Positions 47,216-58,440 of a stretch of 64,000 nucleotides of DNA are shown in pieces. The stretch spans positions 8,242,178 to 8,306,177 of the forward strand of contig CP034976.1 in the NCBI GenBank assembly GCA_004026145.2. Reading direction: 5' to 3'. The stretch is from Takifugu bimaculatus. Taxonomy: Eukaryota; Chordata; Actinopteri; Tetraodontiformes; Tetraodontidae. A program made the position numbers and the translations under genes. Below the pieces are notes generated by a model, which saw only the letters and a program-made list of their open reading frames with translations, did not search any database and was not told where the DNA came from. Numbering within the stretch: position 1 is the stretch's first letter; every line of letters begins with the position of its first letter.

Positions 47216-47699
47216 GCACATGTACAATGCAACTGTCAGGGGGGGACTGGTGCGGCAGCGCTATTAGGCGTCAGAACCAACTCGATCAAGATGGATCACT
47301 CTTATACATCAGCATATCAGCTCTCTCGACGGGAGTACGGAAAAAAAAACACTCCAGGATGATAGTTGCTCGCTCGCTCTGCAGGAGGACAGTTTGGTTT
47401 TGCAGAATCCTGCCCGGGTTGAAGTATGACGCAAACATTAGTCAGGTTAATCAGGAAGTGAGTACATCAATGGATCCCTTCTCATGCCAATAAACCCACA
47501 CGGAATGTCGAGGCCATAGAAATTCTACCCCATAAAGCAGCTCACCAAAATCTGCAGACAAATGAAAGTGGTCTTGGACACGGGCTTTACTGGGATGCAT
47601 CTGAAGAGGCAAGCTTTCTGTTTTTATTTATTGAAATTTGGACATCCGCAGACCAATATTGACTGGTTATTAAGTGTAATTAATGTAAAGGAATCCAAA

Positions 47700-47880
47700 C
47701 ACACATTCGTGTACATTACCCAGCTTCTTAACCTAACCCTAACCATCCCAACTGACTCTTTAATCCCCAACTCTAACCTCAACCCAAATCTAACCCCCCA
47801 CCTTAAAACCATGTCTTAACCCTCAAACAGTCCTTTTAAGTTTTGGGGAGGAAGATAATCACTTTGCTAGTACAGACACA
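47700..47880 (-). mobile_element. Second copy of the GGTTA-core fish repeat, opposite orientation
   Basis: CTAACCCTAACCATC and related CTAACC words, then ACCATGTCTTAACCCTCAAACAG, match the minus-strand form of the repeat at 24260-24445. It again abuts a CA array. The CTAACC series resembles telomere sequence but belongs to the repeat. Confidence 0.5.
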
Positions 47881-47894
47881 CACAGACCCCTTCT

Positions 47895-47902
47895 CCCCCC
47901 CC

Positions 47903-47935
<33 letters not shown>
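47895..47935. repeat. C11/(CA)15 compound microsatellite
   Basis: A C-run is followed by an uninterrupted CA array. It resembles the C15/(AC)12 array at 1422. Confidence 0.95.
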
Positions 47936-47941
<6 letters not shown>

Positions 47942-48074
47942 ATATATATGCATTCCAGCTACCTGGAGAGATATTCGGGAATATAAGATCCAAAAGTTTA
48001 CCCTGCTCTCGATTAGTCATGCCACAGATCAGAAAATCAAGGGAATTGTTTTGGTTTGATGCAAGAGAAACATC

Positions 48075-48113
48075 ACACACACGCATACACACACACACAC
48101 ACACACACACACA
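48075..48113. repeat. (CA)n microsatellite
   Basis: CA array with a GCAT interruption at its left end. Confidence 0.9.
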
Positions 48114-48268
48114 GGCCATCACACACTCTTTCTGCTCTCATGCTTGTTAAGATCCTATCTATCCTATCTGTCTTGGGAAAGAGGTTTGCAGCCCTTTAGC
48201 CATACTCACAGGACTCATTTCCAATCCCATACACATTCAGACACATGCAGTATTGCCACTGACACATG

Positions 48269-48334
<66 letters not shown>

Positions 48335-48340
48335 TACACA
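48269..48340. repeat. (CT)n(CA)n compound microsatellite
   Basis: About nine CT units lead directly into about 25 CA units with two small interruptions. Confidence 0.95.
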
Positions 48341-49070
48341 TCCTTAATTCTTCAGAAAGTATTTCCCTGAGGTTGATGTGCTTTGCTTTTGGAGCTTCCA
48401 AGGTCAAGAAAAATTTATTACAATCTACAGGTGCAAGAAAAAAAGAATCCCCAATGCAACAATTCTACAATCAGTTTGTGTGTGTTTCAGTGTGTGTGCG
48501 TGTGTGTGTGTCCTATGTGTACTACATGGACCGAACACCTGGTGCTACAGTAACTAGGATGTCAGCGTGTGTGCCGAGGAGCGCTTCATAAATATATATT
48601 AGATTTAAAGCTGATATTATACTACAGAAAACTCAGAGAATGACATTACTGCTCAACTGCAGCCCAAAAATCTAACTCTGGATAGGTTTTTTGATAGGAT
48701 TTGGATATACTGAAATAGAAAGAAAATCCAAAACTATCATAAGTGTTTAGTGGTGTTTTTAATATTCAATGGTTGGAATTAAAAACAAGTCCTCTCACAC
48801 CATGTGGTTTACAGTGCACACACTGGGAGAGACCTCCTGATGTTCTCTCAAATCACCAACTTGTAATCAGTATTCAGCTCGCCGCGCTAACGGAGCAGCT
48901 CACCGCAGAGCGAGACAATTCAATGTGTTTTCATGATCATAAGGTGGGAATGGTTCCAAATAACGTACACCATGGTAAACAATGGTGTGTGTGTGGAGCT
49001 GGACACACTATAATCCTGTGTTGATTCACAGAGAACCGTCATGTATGTGTGGCTCTGTGCACTGTCAAGG
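48341..49070. other. Gene-free spacer
   Basis: Nothing recognised beyond an interrupted TG run near 48477-48511. Confidence 0.45.
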
Positions 49071-49430
49071 ACATTTGTCTTTATTTGTATCATTACACCT
49101 TAATTACAGACACATCACACAATGCCAATTTTGTGGATAAAGCCCCTTTCTCTTGCAAGGATATGCAAAATTTGAATATATTCCTACAACTCTAACAGCT
49201 GCAGTGCTAAATGAATTATTCCTCTAGGCTTGTTCCTCTTTGGCCCATTTCATTTACGCCAAAGTGGCCAGAAAACTCGCACATATCAACCAATTAGCAC
49301 CAACCTTATTGAAAGACGGCCGCAGCACCAAAGGTGTACTTTTGGAACTATTTGCCACAGAAGGAATCTGCAATGATCATTGATGGACCAGACTCTGGAA
49401 CTATACTGACACTAATACAGCATATTTCAC
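49071..49430. promoter_or_regulatory. Candidate conserved non-coding element
   Basis: Repeat-free, AT-rich block with CACCTTAATTACAGAC, GGATATGCAAAATTTG (octamer-like), TAAATGAATTATTCC and CAACCAATTAGCACC. No coding frame. Confidence 0.37.
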
Positions 49431-50878
49431 AAATATTATGAAATCAAATCACTTCATTTAATTCTGTTTTCCCTAATTAAACTATATGCATCATATTTAA
49501 CAACACACTAAACCTTAAACACTCCTATTCCTCCGAGTGAATGCTTGGGTTTGCAATTAAAGTCTACATCTGATAATGTTTTAAATTAAAATGTTATTGC
49601 ACAACCACAGAAACAACAACACGCAAGTGGAAGAACTAAGAAACCAATAAGTGAATTGACCTAATTCGTGTAAACCCTTACGCTCCAACAGCCACTTGAA
49701 AGGGAAATATAAAACCTTGAGTGGTCTATAAACAGGAAGCACCTTGTTGCCGTGTCTGATTGGGCAATAAATTAAGCGGGTGATGTAATAAAATACCTGG
49801 ATGGACTACCATCACATTACCTCATGCTAAAACAATGTATATGGAGTTGCACATCTGATATATGGCACGTTCCACGGGGCAATCCATCTTCCCTGACAGT
49901 TGGCGTGGCTGGTGAAAGACATAAAACCTTATCAGGCTGCACCATTCACCTGTAATTAGAAAAATAATAAAACATTTTAACAGGCTTCTCACTGAGAAAT
50001 AGGCCCTGGTCATTTAAATACTATATATGAACTGATGTGTGCAGATGGAAACAGCTTCTAAAGTCACATTCAGGTTATTTTAATTGGCTCAAATGTCTTC
50101 CAGCTGATAAAACAAACGTCGCCCTGTAACAGTCCGTCAAGAGGCTGTCCTTGGCTGTGATAGCGCCGCGCTCCTGTTTGGAAATGAAAAGGTCAAGCTC
50201 AACAAAGTGAAGATCAGCAAAGAGGATTTTTCAATCTTATGTGAAAATGTCTCCATTTTCAGAAGCCAGACCTTGAACTCTGAAGGTGACAAACAGTTCA
50301 GGGCTTCAAACCCATCAACCTAATTCAACGATTGGTCGTTAAACTCGCCAATTTATCAGATGTCCGTGTTATCAGGAAGAGTTCCCTCTCGGCAGTTGCT
50401 GAAAATTGAAGACTGGGGCGGGATTGGGGTTGCCAGAATATGGCTGGAAGTGAATAATTTCTTCATGAACGTTTTCTCTACAAATATCAGATCAGCCGAA
50501 AGCCGGAGCAGAATCACCTCTTATCTCATCATCTAGTGTTGCGCTGGAGAAGAAGAAGACCATTTAAAATCTCATCTGGGTTCTTTCATGATGTATTTTC
50601 TGGTTTCATATTTTTAAGGATAGTTTTCATTCAATGTTTGGATTTATTTATTATTTTTGAATTATTAATAAACCCACAATCTTGGTGAGGTATAAAAGGA
50701 TTAGGAGACGGCTCACAAATCCCAATATCCCAAGTTCCCATCAGGCCTGAGTCCATATGACATGTATGAAACTATTTCTTCAGTTTCCAGTTTGAGGACG
50801 AGTCAAAGTCAAACCTATAGCTCATTTCGTGTGTGGGTGTCTCGATTCATTTTCTCTTGACTTCCAATTTACAGAGGT
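49431..50878. promoter_or_regulatory. Gene-free, with candidate elements at 49690-50020 and 50090-50360
   Basis: Both sub-blocks lack simple repeats. The first has GATTGGGCAATAAATTAAGC and CACCTGTAATTAG, the second GCTGATAAAACAAACG and CTGTGATAGCG. No gene seen. Confidence 0.3.
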
Positions 50879-50906
50879 AAAAAAAAAAAAGGGGGGGGGG
50901 GGGGGG
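50879..50906. repeat. A12/G16 homopolymer junction
   Basis: Twelve A residues run directly into sixteen G residues, an all-purine tract. Homopolymer length is prone to sequencing error. Confidence 0.9.
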
Positions 50907-51179
50907 ACCCCATGGCAGTGACCTCTGCTGTAGGGCCATGAATAATGGGGACTATTAGGGGAAAGGTAGGACTGTGTGAGAGGAGCAGTCAGTTCAGCTG
51001 CGAGGCTGTTTAATTTAGTCGGAGCGAGACATTGTGCAAAAATGTTTATCACATGCGAGTTATACGGGCTAGACACACGCTCGGTGTGCATGCTACACCT
51101 TGAAGCAAGTAAAATATAACCAAGTGCAGTGGGACACAAGTTTGGACAGTCACAACAACCATGAATCAAATTAAAAGAA

Positions 51180-51640
51180 TCAGTCTCGCTTTCGAGTCTT
51201 GGTTGAATTGATCCTGGGAATAATGATCTATTTAGCCAGTTTGGAAGATTGGCAGCCCAGTGGCGTGAGGAGGAAATTACTCACCCATCTCAGATGGAGC
51301 AATGTTTGTTTGCAGGCCTGCCCTTACGTAATTTCAATCCAAACACTGATGAAATGCAATTAGCCGCGCACTAAAATGCTCCAAACCGACTGATTCGGAA
51401 TCATTAAGTGTCACCTCGAGCACGGCTCCCTCCTTCCCTCTTTGTCTCCTCCTCTGTCTCCCTTTCCCTCTTCATCAATAGACCCTCACTCAGAGTAAAC
51501 TTCATGCTTCATTAATTAATTCATCACCTAAAAGCGAAGTATTGATTTTCAGTAATGGCTTTACAAATCTGCTGGGCACCTAGCTGCAGGGATAATTAAA
51601 AAGAAGGCACGTTGGCAATAAATCATCTTTAAAAGGGTTA
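51180..51640. promoter_or_regulatory. Strong candidate conserved non-coding block
   Basis: Motif-dense, repeat-poor sequence: GGAATAATGATC, TACGTAATTTCAATCC, GAAATGCAATTAGCCGCGC, CTTCATTAATTAATTCATC and GCAGGGATAATTAAAAAG. A short C/T tract (51426-51470) interrupts it. No gene. Confidence 0.4.
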
Positions 51641-52299
51641 AATGTCTGAAGAGAAGGCAGGATACGATATCAACAAACAGGACGTAATGTATCGAGTAAT
51701 TACGGACAGCAAAGGACAGCTTTTATGATTTTTTACATTTTTGCCCAGCAACATCGTAGAACTGAAGCTTAGGGTGGTGAAAGAGAAGGAAGAAGGAGAA
51801 GGAAGCATTACAAAATAGAAGTTACATATAGCTGATCGAAGGGTTATTGATAAAATCAAAAGCTATGTGGTATCAGAGGTGGTGAAGACCAATTTATACC
51901 CTTTTATTGCTGTTTTTGTTCGCGTCTTCTGATTGCGTCTGTCTTTTAGGTATTAAAATCATAACAAAGTGCAGATTTTCATGAAATTAGACCAGTTTAA
52001 GGGCTACAGAGAAAATTTTCTGAGCTTTTCTGGGAAAAGAGCACCCTGAACCACCTCCTCCACCTGGAATTCTGACCTTAAGATGCATCCTGGGCTCCTT
52101 CCTGTGATATAAAATTAATACTCTTCTCTTTTTCATATCCTTCATTTAATAACTGACAATTCTCCTGTGAAATTAAAGTAAATGTCAATTTTGGTCTCAT
52201 TAAAGTGACATTTACAATGAAAGTAAAGAGATGACAGTATTATGTAAATACGCTGCTATTCCACTCTATTTCACGACTCTCCGATAATTGGCCCGCATG
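51641..52299. other. Gene-free spacer
   Basis: AT-rich sequence without recognisable features. Confidence 0.45.
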
Positions 52300-52664
52300 C
52301 TCCTGCCATCCTGGCTGGAGCTGCAGTCCTAGACCCTAATTCGAAATCAAGTTTGATGGATGGATGAGCAGACAGATGGACTGAGGGATCGATGGACCGA
52401 TAAACGAATTGGCAGACAGATGGACGGATGAACAAATGGGTGGCTGGATAACAGGATGGATGGATGGATGGATGGATGGATGGATGGATGGATGGATGGA
52501 TGGATGGATGGATGGATGGATGGATGGATGGATGGATGGATGGATGGATGGATGGATGGATGGATGGATGGATGGATGGATGGATGGATGGGCGGGCGGG
52601 CGGGCGGGCATTTCTACACATGGCTGTATGTCTGCATTCCATTCATGGTGTGTCTGTGTGTGTC

Positions 52665-52731
<67 letters not shown>
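52300..52731 (+). repeat. LINE/SINE tail followed by (GGAT)n, (GGGC)n and (TG)n arrays
   Basis: At 52300-52345, GGCTGGAGCTGCAG then GACCCTAATTCGAAATCAAG resembles the same retroelement tail as at 45204. It runs into degenerate GATG units (52346-52453), a near-perfect (GGAT)34 array (52454-52590), (GGGC)5 (52590-52609) and, after a 60-bp gap, (TG)31 (52669-52731). The tetranucleotide array probably grew from the (GATG)n tail of the retroelement. Met/Asp/Gly/Trp frames here are artefacts. Confidence 0.75.
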
Positions 52732-52869
52732 TGGAAACTCTTCAGGTAAAAGAGTTTAAAAGAAGAAAATGCAAAGTTGTGTGTTAGAGAGAGAGAGAAC
52801 AGGAGAAATGTGAGACACAGACATGGATTAAGTGTAATTAAGTGTAGTGTCCTGGATTTACAGCGTTCC

Positions 52870-53500
52870 AAATTGCAAATCTAAAGCTTATTTCCACATT
52901 ATCAATTTTGGCGCCACTTCATCTATTTGAAACTATGAAAGCAAAACGGTACCTAACTTATCATTCCTCCGTCATTGCTGCATGTCGGTGAAGATCTAAT
53001 GACTCCCTGCAGCCCTTAATCCACAGATGGGAAAAATTAATGTGCTTGGATGCATCATTTCATAAAGCACTCATTCATTTATGTTAATTAAGTCTGTGTT
53101 GATTACATGGAGTTCATTATGTGCAGATGATACATGACATCGTGAAAAAAGTGACGTTGGACTCTACGTTGTGTTCTATTGTGGCCCGTGTTTGCTTCTG
53201 ACATTACAAAATAATAATAATAACGATCATGTCAATCAATTAGACGTTTGTCTTTGAATCCCCCATCGAGGGTTGAGTTGTAATTAGCAATAACCTTAGT
53301 GGAGGAAACAAGTCGTTATTTATAGGACAGTGGTTTGGCTGTAGGCCACCGAGGAGGCTATGAATGCGGAGCCATTTGGACCACTCTGGGGGACGAAATC
53401 ACAATTCTGGTGATCTATTAAGACGCGGTTTTGGTGCAAAGCTAATCCTTGGAAATCAAAGTATGGCAGGAAGGCATTCATGATAAATTACCGCTCGTCT
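52870..53500. promoter_or_regulatory. Strong candidate conserved non-coding block
   Basis: About 600 bp free of simple repeats, except an ATAATAATAATAAC run near 53211, with ATTTATGTTAATTAAGTC, GTCAATCAATTAGACG, GTTGTAATTAGCAATAACC and AAGTCGTTATTTATAGG. No frame is credible. Confidence 0.4.
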
Positions 53501-54105
53501 GGACAGTCACTCGAGAGAATGATTGCTGCCTTTCTCTCATCCACATTTCCGCTGTTTCTTTGCTGCATTTCTAGGTCCCTTTTTTTTTACTTTCCTCTCT
53601 GTCTCTTCGCGACTCAGAGGCACAAATGCACGCCATTATCAAAAGTGCACCCCATTGTCTGTCTACCTTCCCTGAACCTGAGCACTCCTCGCTGCTTGGC
53701 TGAATGTGTGTACTTAGTGCGACAATGACAGGTGATGGTAATGGCATCAATTACCGAGCTTGTTCTTTCTCACAGGTAAGAGCATAATGTTTGTGTGAAT
53801 GAGGCAGAGCCGGCATGAATGCAGGACTCCGTGTTAAAGGAGATAATGATAATACAAAAAGGACCGAGAAAAGGTTGTGCAGTTCCAATTTTCTAAGGTG
53901 AAATAACAGTTTGAGAATAATTTTTGTCAGAGCGCGGCCATTGATAAATATGAGATGTTTTATAATTAACACGAAGTTGGCCGTGAAAAAAAAAAACACG
54001 CCTGACCATACACTCCTCCATCCATCTTTCAATTTTATCAGTCTCAATAGGAATTAAACAGACACACGCTTCAAATTTAACACGTGAGATTAAGTAGAAA
54101 AGATT
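53501..54105. other. Gene-free spacer
   Basis: No gene. Short T9 and A10 runs (about 53580 and 53987). GGTGATGGTAATGGCATCAATTACC near 53732 is element-like. Confidence 0.4.
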
Positions 54106-54109
54106 GGGT

Positions 54110-54125
54110 GGGGGGGGGGGGGGGG
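54110..54125. repeat. G16 homopolymer
   Basis: Sixteen consecutive G residues. Confidence 0.9.
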
Positions 54126-54487
54126 TACAGGTTGTTGTGCGGGGCCATCTGCAAGCCTGTCAATGCAGCTGTAATTAAAGGTTACGACGGCAGAGGCCAC
54201 CCAGCAGGGGGGCTGCCTGCCTCGACCCGCAGTGGAGCTCAAAGAAACTCCTTCACCCTCCACCGTCCTCACCCCTGGTTCGGTTTGACATTCACCGAAG
54301 AACGATATCAATGAAGATTTCCTTGGGAAACTGCATCCCATTGGGCCACAGTCATGTTTACCTGTCGCACGCTTTTCATTTTAGCGCAGATGTGAGCAGG
54401 AATGAGATGCTGGGACATGGGCAAGAGGTCCAGTGTTTTCTGACGTTCAGTTTTCTTTCAGCTTTTTCTTTGGGTTCCCCACAGTGA

Positions 54488-54525
54488 CTCCTCCTCCTCC
54501 TCCTCCTCCTCCTCCTCCTCCTCCT
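54488..54525. repeat. (CTC)12 trinucleotide array
   Basis: An uninterrupted CTC array of about 38 bp. The proline-rich frame over it is an artefact. Confidence 0.95.
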
Positions 54526-55679
54526 GCTCTTCTATCTTCTGCATCCTCTTCTCTCACAGCAACCGACTTCATGTCCTCTCCAACTATGCGCATATATTTG
54601 GTCTTAATTCTCCCAGTTTGTGGCAAATTCTACCATTTACTTTAAAAAAAAATAAAAAACTCTTTTATATCCTCATTTTCCATTCATTAAAATACACTTT
54701 TAGCTAGATTTCCCTCCATTATTCTGAGTAAATGCTCCAATGACCATATCATTAAAAAAGAACAAAAGAGCACAGTGTTTAATTCTTTCTAACAACTGTT
54801 CTGTCTTTGAGACGGCTGTATACTGCGTCCAGCTCCACCAACTGACCCGCTGCAGTGACAGCGACCCTCTGCTGTGTAAAACATGAGCCTCTCACTCATA
54901 AAAGTTTTATTCACCAGCAACCCCGCGTCTAATTAAACGTACATGTTCAAATATTCCAGCGAACCGCATTGCTCTGTGTTATCCAGTAAAGACACATTAT
55001 CTCACAAATACACCGTGCTCTGTCAGCGTTCTGTGGAGGACGCACACACACACACACACACACACGGGCATTACAATGATACAATGTGCTGTACGCCGGC
55101 CAAGTCCAGGGATAGCCTGAGGATAGAGAACAGTTGGCTGTCACATTTGGCTGGTTCCAGACTGTTAGTCAGATATGGGCTCGTGTGTACAGAGGGAGTA
55201 GACTTTAAAACGGTACCATTCCCGCTGTCTGTTTCTGTGCAGCCCACAAGTTTGGGTCTCTTATGCTAATGCGTGAGGAATAAACGGCCTTCCTTTGTGT
55301 TCGTCTCAAGTGTCAGCAAGCTGTCCAAGTGGTCCACTGCGTCCACAATTATGGCTCATATTAAAATTGGAGGCAGTGCACTCGTGTGTCTCACACTACC
55401 TGATTTGTTTGTGCATTTGTAGGCTAAGGAACATGTCTGTTAAGGGCTACCGCTTCGCAGCAATCCCCGTCATTAGTGAAACTCACAGGACGCTCTCGCA
55501 TCACGCCATTTTCTCCCTGTATTCTCTGGATATTCTCTTTGCCCTCTGTTTTTTCACCCTCATACAGCAGTCACACATTTGGCCCTTTCAAGATAAGAGA
55601 TTTTCAGGAGTTGTGACAGATTTGAAATGAAATGCATCTATAATGAGCAATAAATAAAGCTATTACAGGATTAATATGT
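54526..55679. other. Gene-free, with a (CA)n array at 55041-55066
   Basis: No credible gene; frames at 54943-55269 and 55295-55630 show no family features. The (CA)12 array is the only tandem repeat. Confidence 0.45.
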
Positions 55680-56060
55680 CTCAGTCCCTGGCAGGTTTTA
55701 TTGGGCTCTATATTGCATTATACTGTACAGGGAAGGTGCTTAATTGTCCCCTTTATAAAGCTTGACCTTGCTAGATTCTAATTAATTAGTGTGGCTTGAA
55801 GGTTAATTAGTAACAAAGAATGTCCATGCATCATAAAGCCCTTTGCTTTAACCCAGCATGGCAGCCAAGCAGAAAAAAACATCCATAAGTCACTCCCTCG
55901 GTGGGGAAAAACCTAAAGTGATACACAATTACATCAGAGTTCATTTCTGCCTGGCTCTTGTTAATTGACCTCTTTAGGTGGAAAAGCCCTGGGATCCACC
56001 AGGTGGGCCCTTTGTGTTTGAGTGACCAGTGGGTTAATGGGATTTCCAACTGGATCTGAC
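55680..56060. promoter_or_regulatory. Candidate conserved element with a paired-homeodomain (P2) palindrome
   Basis: CTAATTAATTAG at 55778-55789 is a perfect 12-bp palindrome equal to a paired-class P2 dimer site (TAAT, two bases, ATTA). About 20 bp on lies GGTTAATTAGTAAC, and further GTTAATTGACC. The block is free of simple repeats. Confidence 0.43.
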
Positions 56061-57120
56061 TGATGAGGTTGGGGATGCAGGAGGGGCCTTTTGACTTTTC
56101 TGAATCTTTAGAAGGTACTCCAGACAGGAATGTTGATGACTGTTGGTTTTGAGACCTGTTGTCCCCCTTTTTTTCTTCTTTTGCAATTAAGTAAATAAGA
56201 AAAAACTAATGTTGTGTAAATTTATTAAAATGGAGGCGACTGAAGATGTCCGTCGCACTTCTAGCAAGAATAAAATTGTACTTTAAATGATACGGAATTT
56301 CTCTCGTCATAAATTCCTCTTTTCCTGACCTCCAGCCGGCATCTCTGGGGCCTTGTTATGTTCAGTTAGGACTTAAAGACAGCCATTTTTGTGCCCTCGC
56401 ATCCCAGAGGGAAGCTTCAAAGCTACACCTCAAGCTGTTTCCCCCTCCTTTACTTTTTTCCCCCCAAACCTAAAACCTCCAGAACGGCTGAAGTAGATTT
56501 GGTTTGAAAACCGCTGAGATGAGCCCTCTTCTACCTCACCACCATGCGGTAAATGGCAGGAAAGGTAGGTAAGGTTGGAGAGCTTTCATGACTCACGCAG
56601 GTATGGGAGCGGTAGCTCGCTGCTGTGTCTGCATAGAGGATCTTTGATTGGAGCTGGAATAGAAGCTTCTGCTGCATGTGGATGGACTCCTGCACCACAT
56701 AACATGCTCCAAAGAACACAAAGCATTTACTTAGAGTGATGCAGCAGAGATGATCAATCAAACCCTAATTCTGACTTTAGATCGGGCCCCCTTTCTGCAC
56801 TGTACACTACACATGTCACCAGGTGTAAACAAAGGAACGGGGTATGTTTAGATTCTACCAGAGATTTAAAGGAAAAGAAAGCCAATATTAAATCACTATA
56901 CATTAAAGGCAGACCTGATGCTGTGGAGGCTACTTTATATATCTCCTGTGTTTTATTGACTACAGTGTTAGTGAATTTTCTGTGCAGTAGCAAAACACTA
57001 ATTACACAGATTTAAAGTAACCTGCCCACAGTCAAGGTCTAAAAAGTGTGATATGTGAATAAAAGTAAAGGGAGTAATATGGGCCACACAATGATACCAA
57101 GTTCATACATAATACATTCG
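56061..57120. other. Gene-free spacer
   Basis: No supported gene; minus-strand frames at 56531-56761 and 56754-56993 show nothing recognisable. Confidence 0.45.
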
Positions 57121-57146
57121 GCTACATTGGCACTGATCCATGCATG

Positions 57147-57197
57147 GGTGTGTGTGGGTGGGTGTGTGTGTGTGAGAGAGAGAGTGAGAGAGAGAGG
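57147..57197. repeat. (GT)n(GA)n compound microsatellite
   Basis: GTGTGTGGGTGGGTGTG leads into GAGAGAGAGAG-type units. Confidence 0.9.
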
Positions 57198-58400
57198 CTG
57201 CTGCTCATTGGGGGAAACATGGGTGTGGCTGACTGATGTGTCAGTGTTACTGACTGATCCATCATTTGTTCATCTACCCAAAACATCCAGAGGTTCTGAG
57301 CACATGAGCAGGCTGAGCTGTGCAGAGAGGCTTGTGGATCACAGAGCTGAGCTGTGTGCAGCAGGATGAAGTCACAGTGCAAATATGAGCATATCGCAGC
57401 CATAATGCGATGCTGATTTGACTGTTTATTTAGGGTGTTTGGCTGGATGGTTGTGTGAGTTCATTTGTGCTTGAATGCAGTTGTGGTTCATGTAAATGAG
57501 GCTAGTTTTGTCATGAACAGCTCGCTGCAGAACAGGCGTACATGGATAAATGCAAAATGACCTTTTTTATGTACAGGTAATTTTTTTTTTTTTGGACCAA
57601 TCAAAAAATTGACTTTCATTTAATGTGAAAAGCTGCTTCAGTTGATTTGACTGCTTCCTGACTGCTTGTCTATCTCTGTAATTATGCTTATCCTCTTTTG
57701 GGGTGACCCCCCCAATCTCCCAGCCCCATTTGGCCCTGAAATCTTTATGGATCCAGAGTCGGTTGTCATGGAAACGACGACTACACAGGCACACAGTCCC
57801 TCCCTGAATATAATTAATATGCAGCCTGATTTCAGCTTTCTTAAGACAGAGTGCAGAGAGGCTTGGACGAGGGTGGGGCCCTGGTGGTTAGGGGTAAAAG
57901 CATAAGAGAGAATGGGTGAAATTAGAGGAAATTAGCAGTCCATTCTATATTTCAAGAGATCAAAATATTACAGAGAATGTGGAGATTGCTGATGGTTAAA
58001 TGGAGGGTTCGAATGGCAGAGAGGGAAAAAATGGAGGAACACAAATTCGGCAAAGGATCAAAAATGGAGCTGGGTTGGCCATCATCGGATCCCACTATCC
58101 ACATTTTCACCTCTTTAGTTTTAAATTGAATGTATGTTGATAGACCGATGGTGGAGGTGGTGCTACTATAACAGGGTTCTTGATATAAAAGAATTATTTT
58201 TTGTCATCATTTCCATCCTCTGTACTTCTCTTATACTTAGATCAGCTAGAACAGCTCCCGTTATCCCTTCTCATGAGACACAGCACAAAAGTTCATCAGC
58301 AGAGGGCTTGACACAGACAGGAAAGACAAGAAAAGAAAATAGGAACATACAGAAAGTGAATGGGAGAATGAATGAGAAGGAGAGAGAGGGAGGAGTTATA
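57198..58400. other. Gene-free spacer
   Basis: No gene. A T12 run lies near 57583-57594. Purine-rich from about 57850. Confidence 0.45.
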
Positions 58401-58408
58401 GAGAGGAG

Positions 58409-58440
58409 GTGGTGTGTGTGTGTGTGTGGGGGGGGGGGGG
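58409..58440. repeat. (GT)n/G13 compound repeat
   Basis: GT units are followed by thirteen G residues, the plus-strand counterpart of the C-run/CA arrays at 1422 and 47895. Purine-rich sequence flanks it. Confidence 0.9.

Noticed and set aside
47727..47820. CTAACC series resembling internal telomere repeats
   Set aside because: The units are irregular and continue into a TTAACCCTCAAACAG block typical of the dispersed repeat at 24260, so a telomeric origin is unlikely.
52271..52787. Frames rich in Met-Asp-Gly-Trp or Pro-Ser-Ile-His repeats
   Set aside because: Translation of the (GGAT)n array on both strands.
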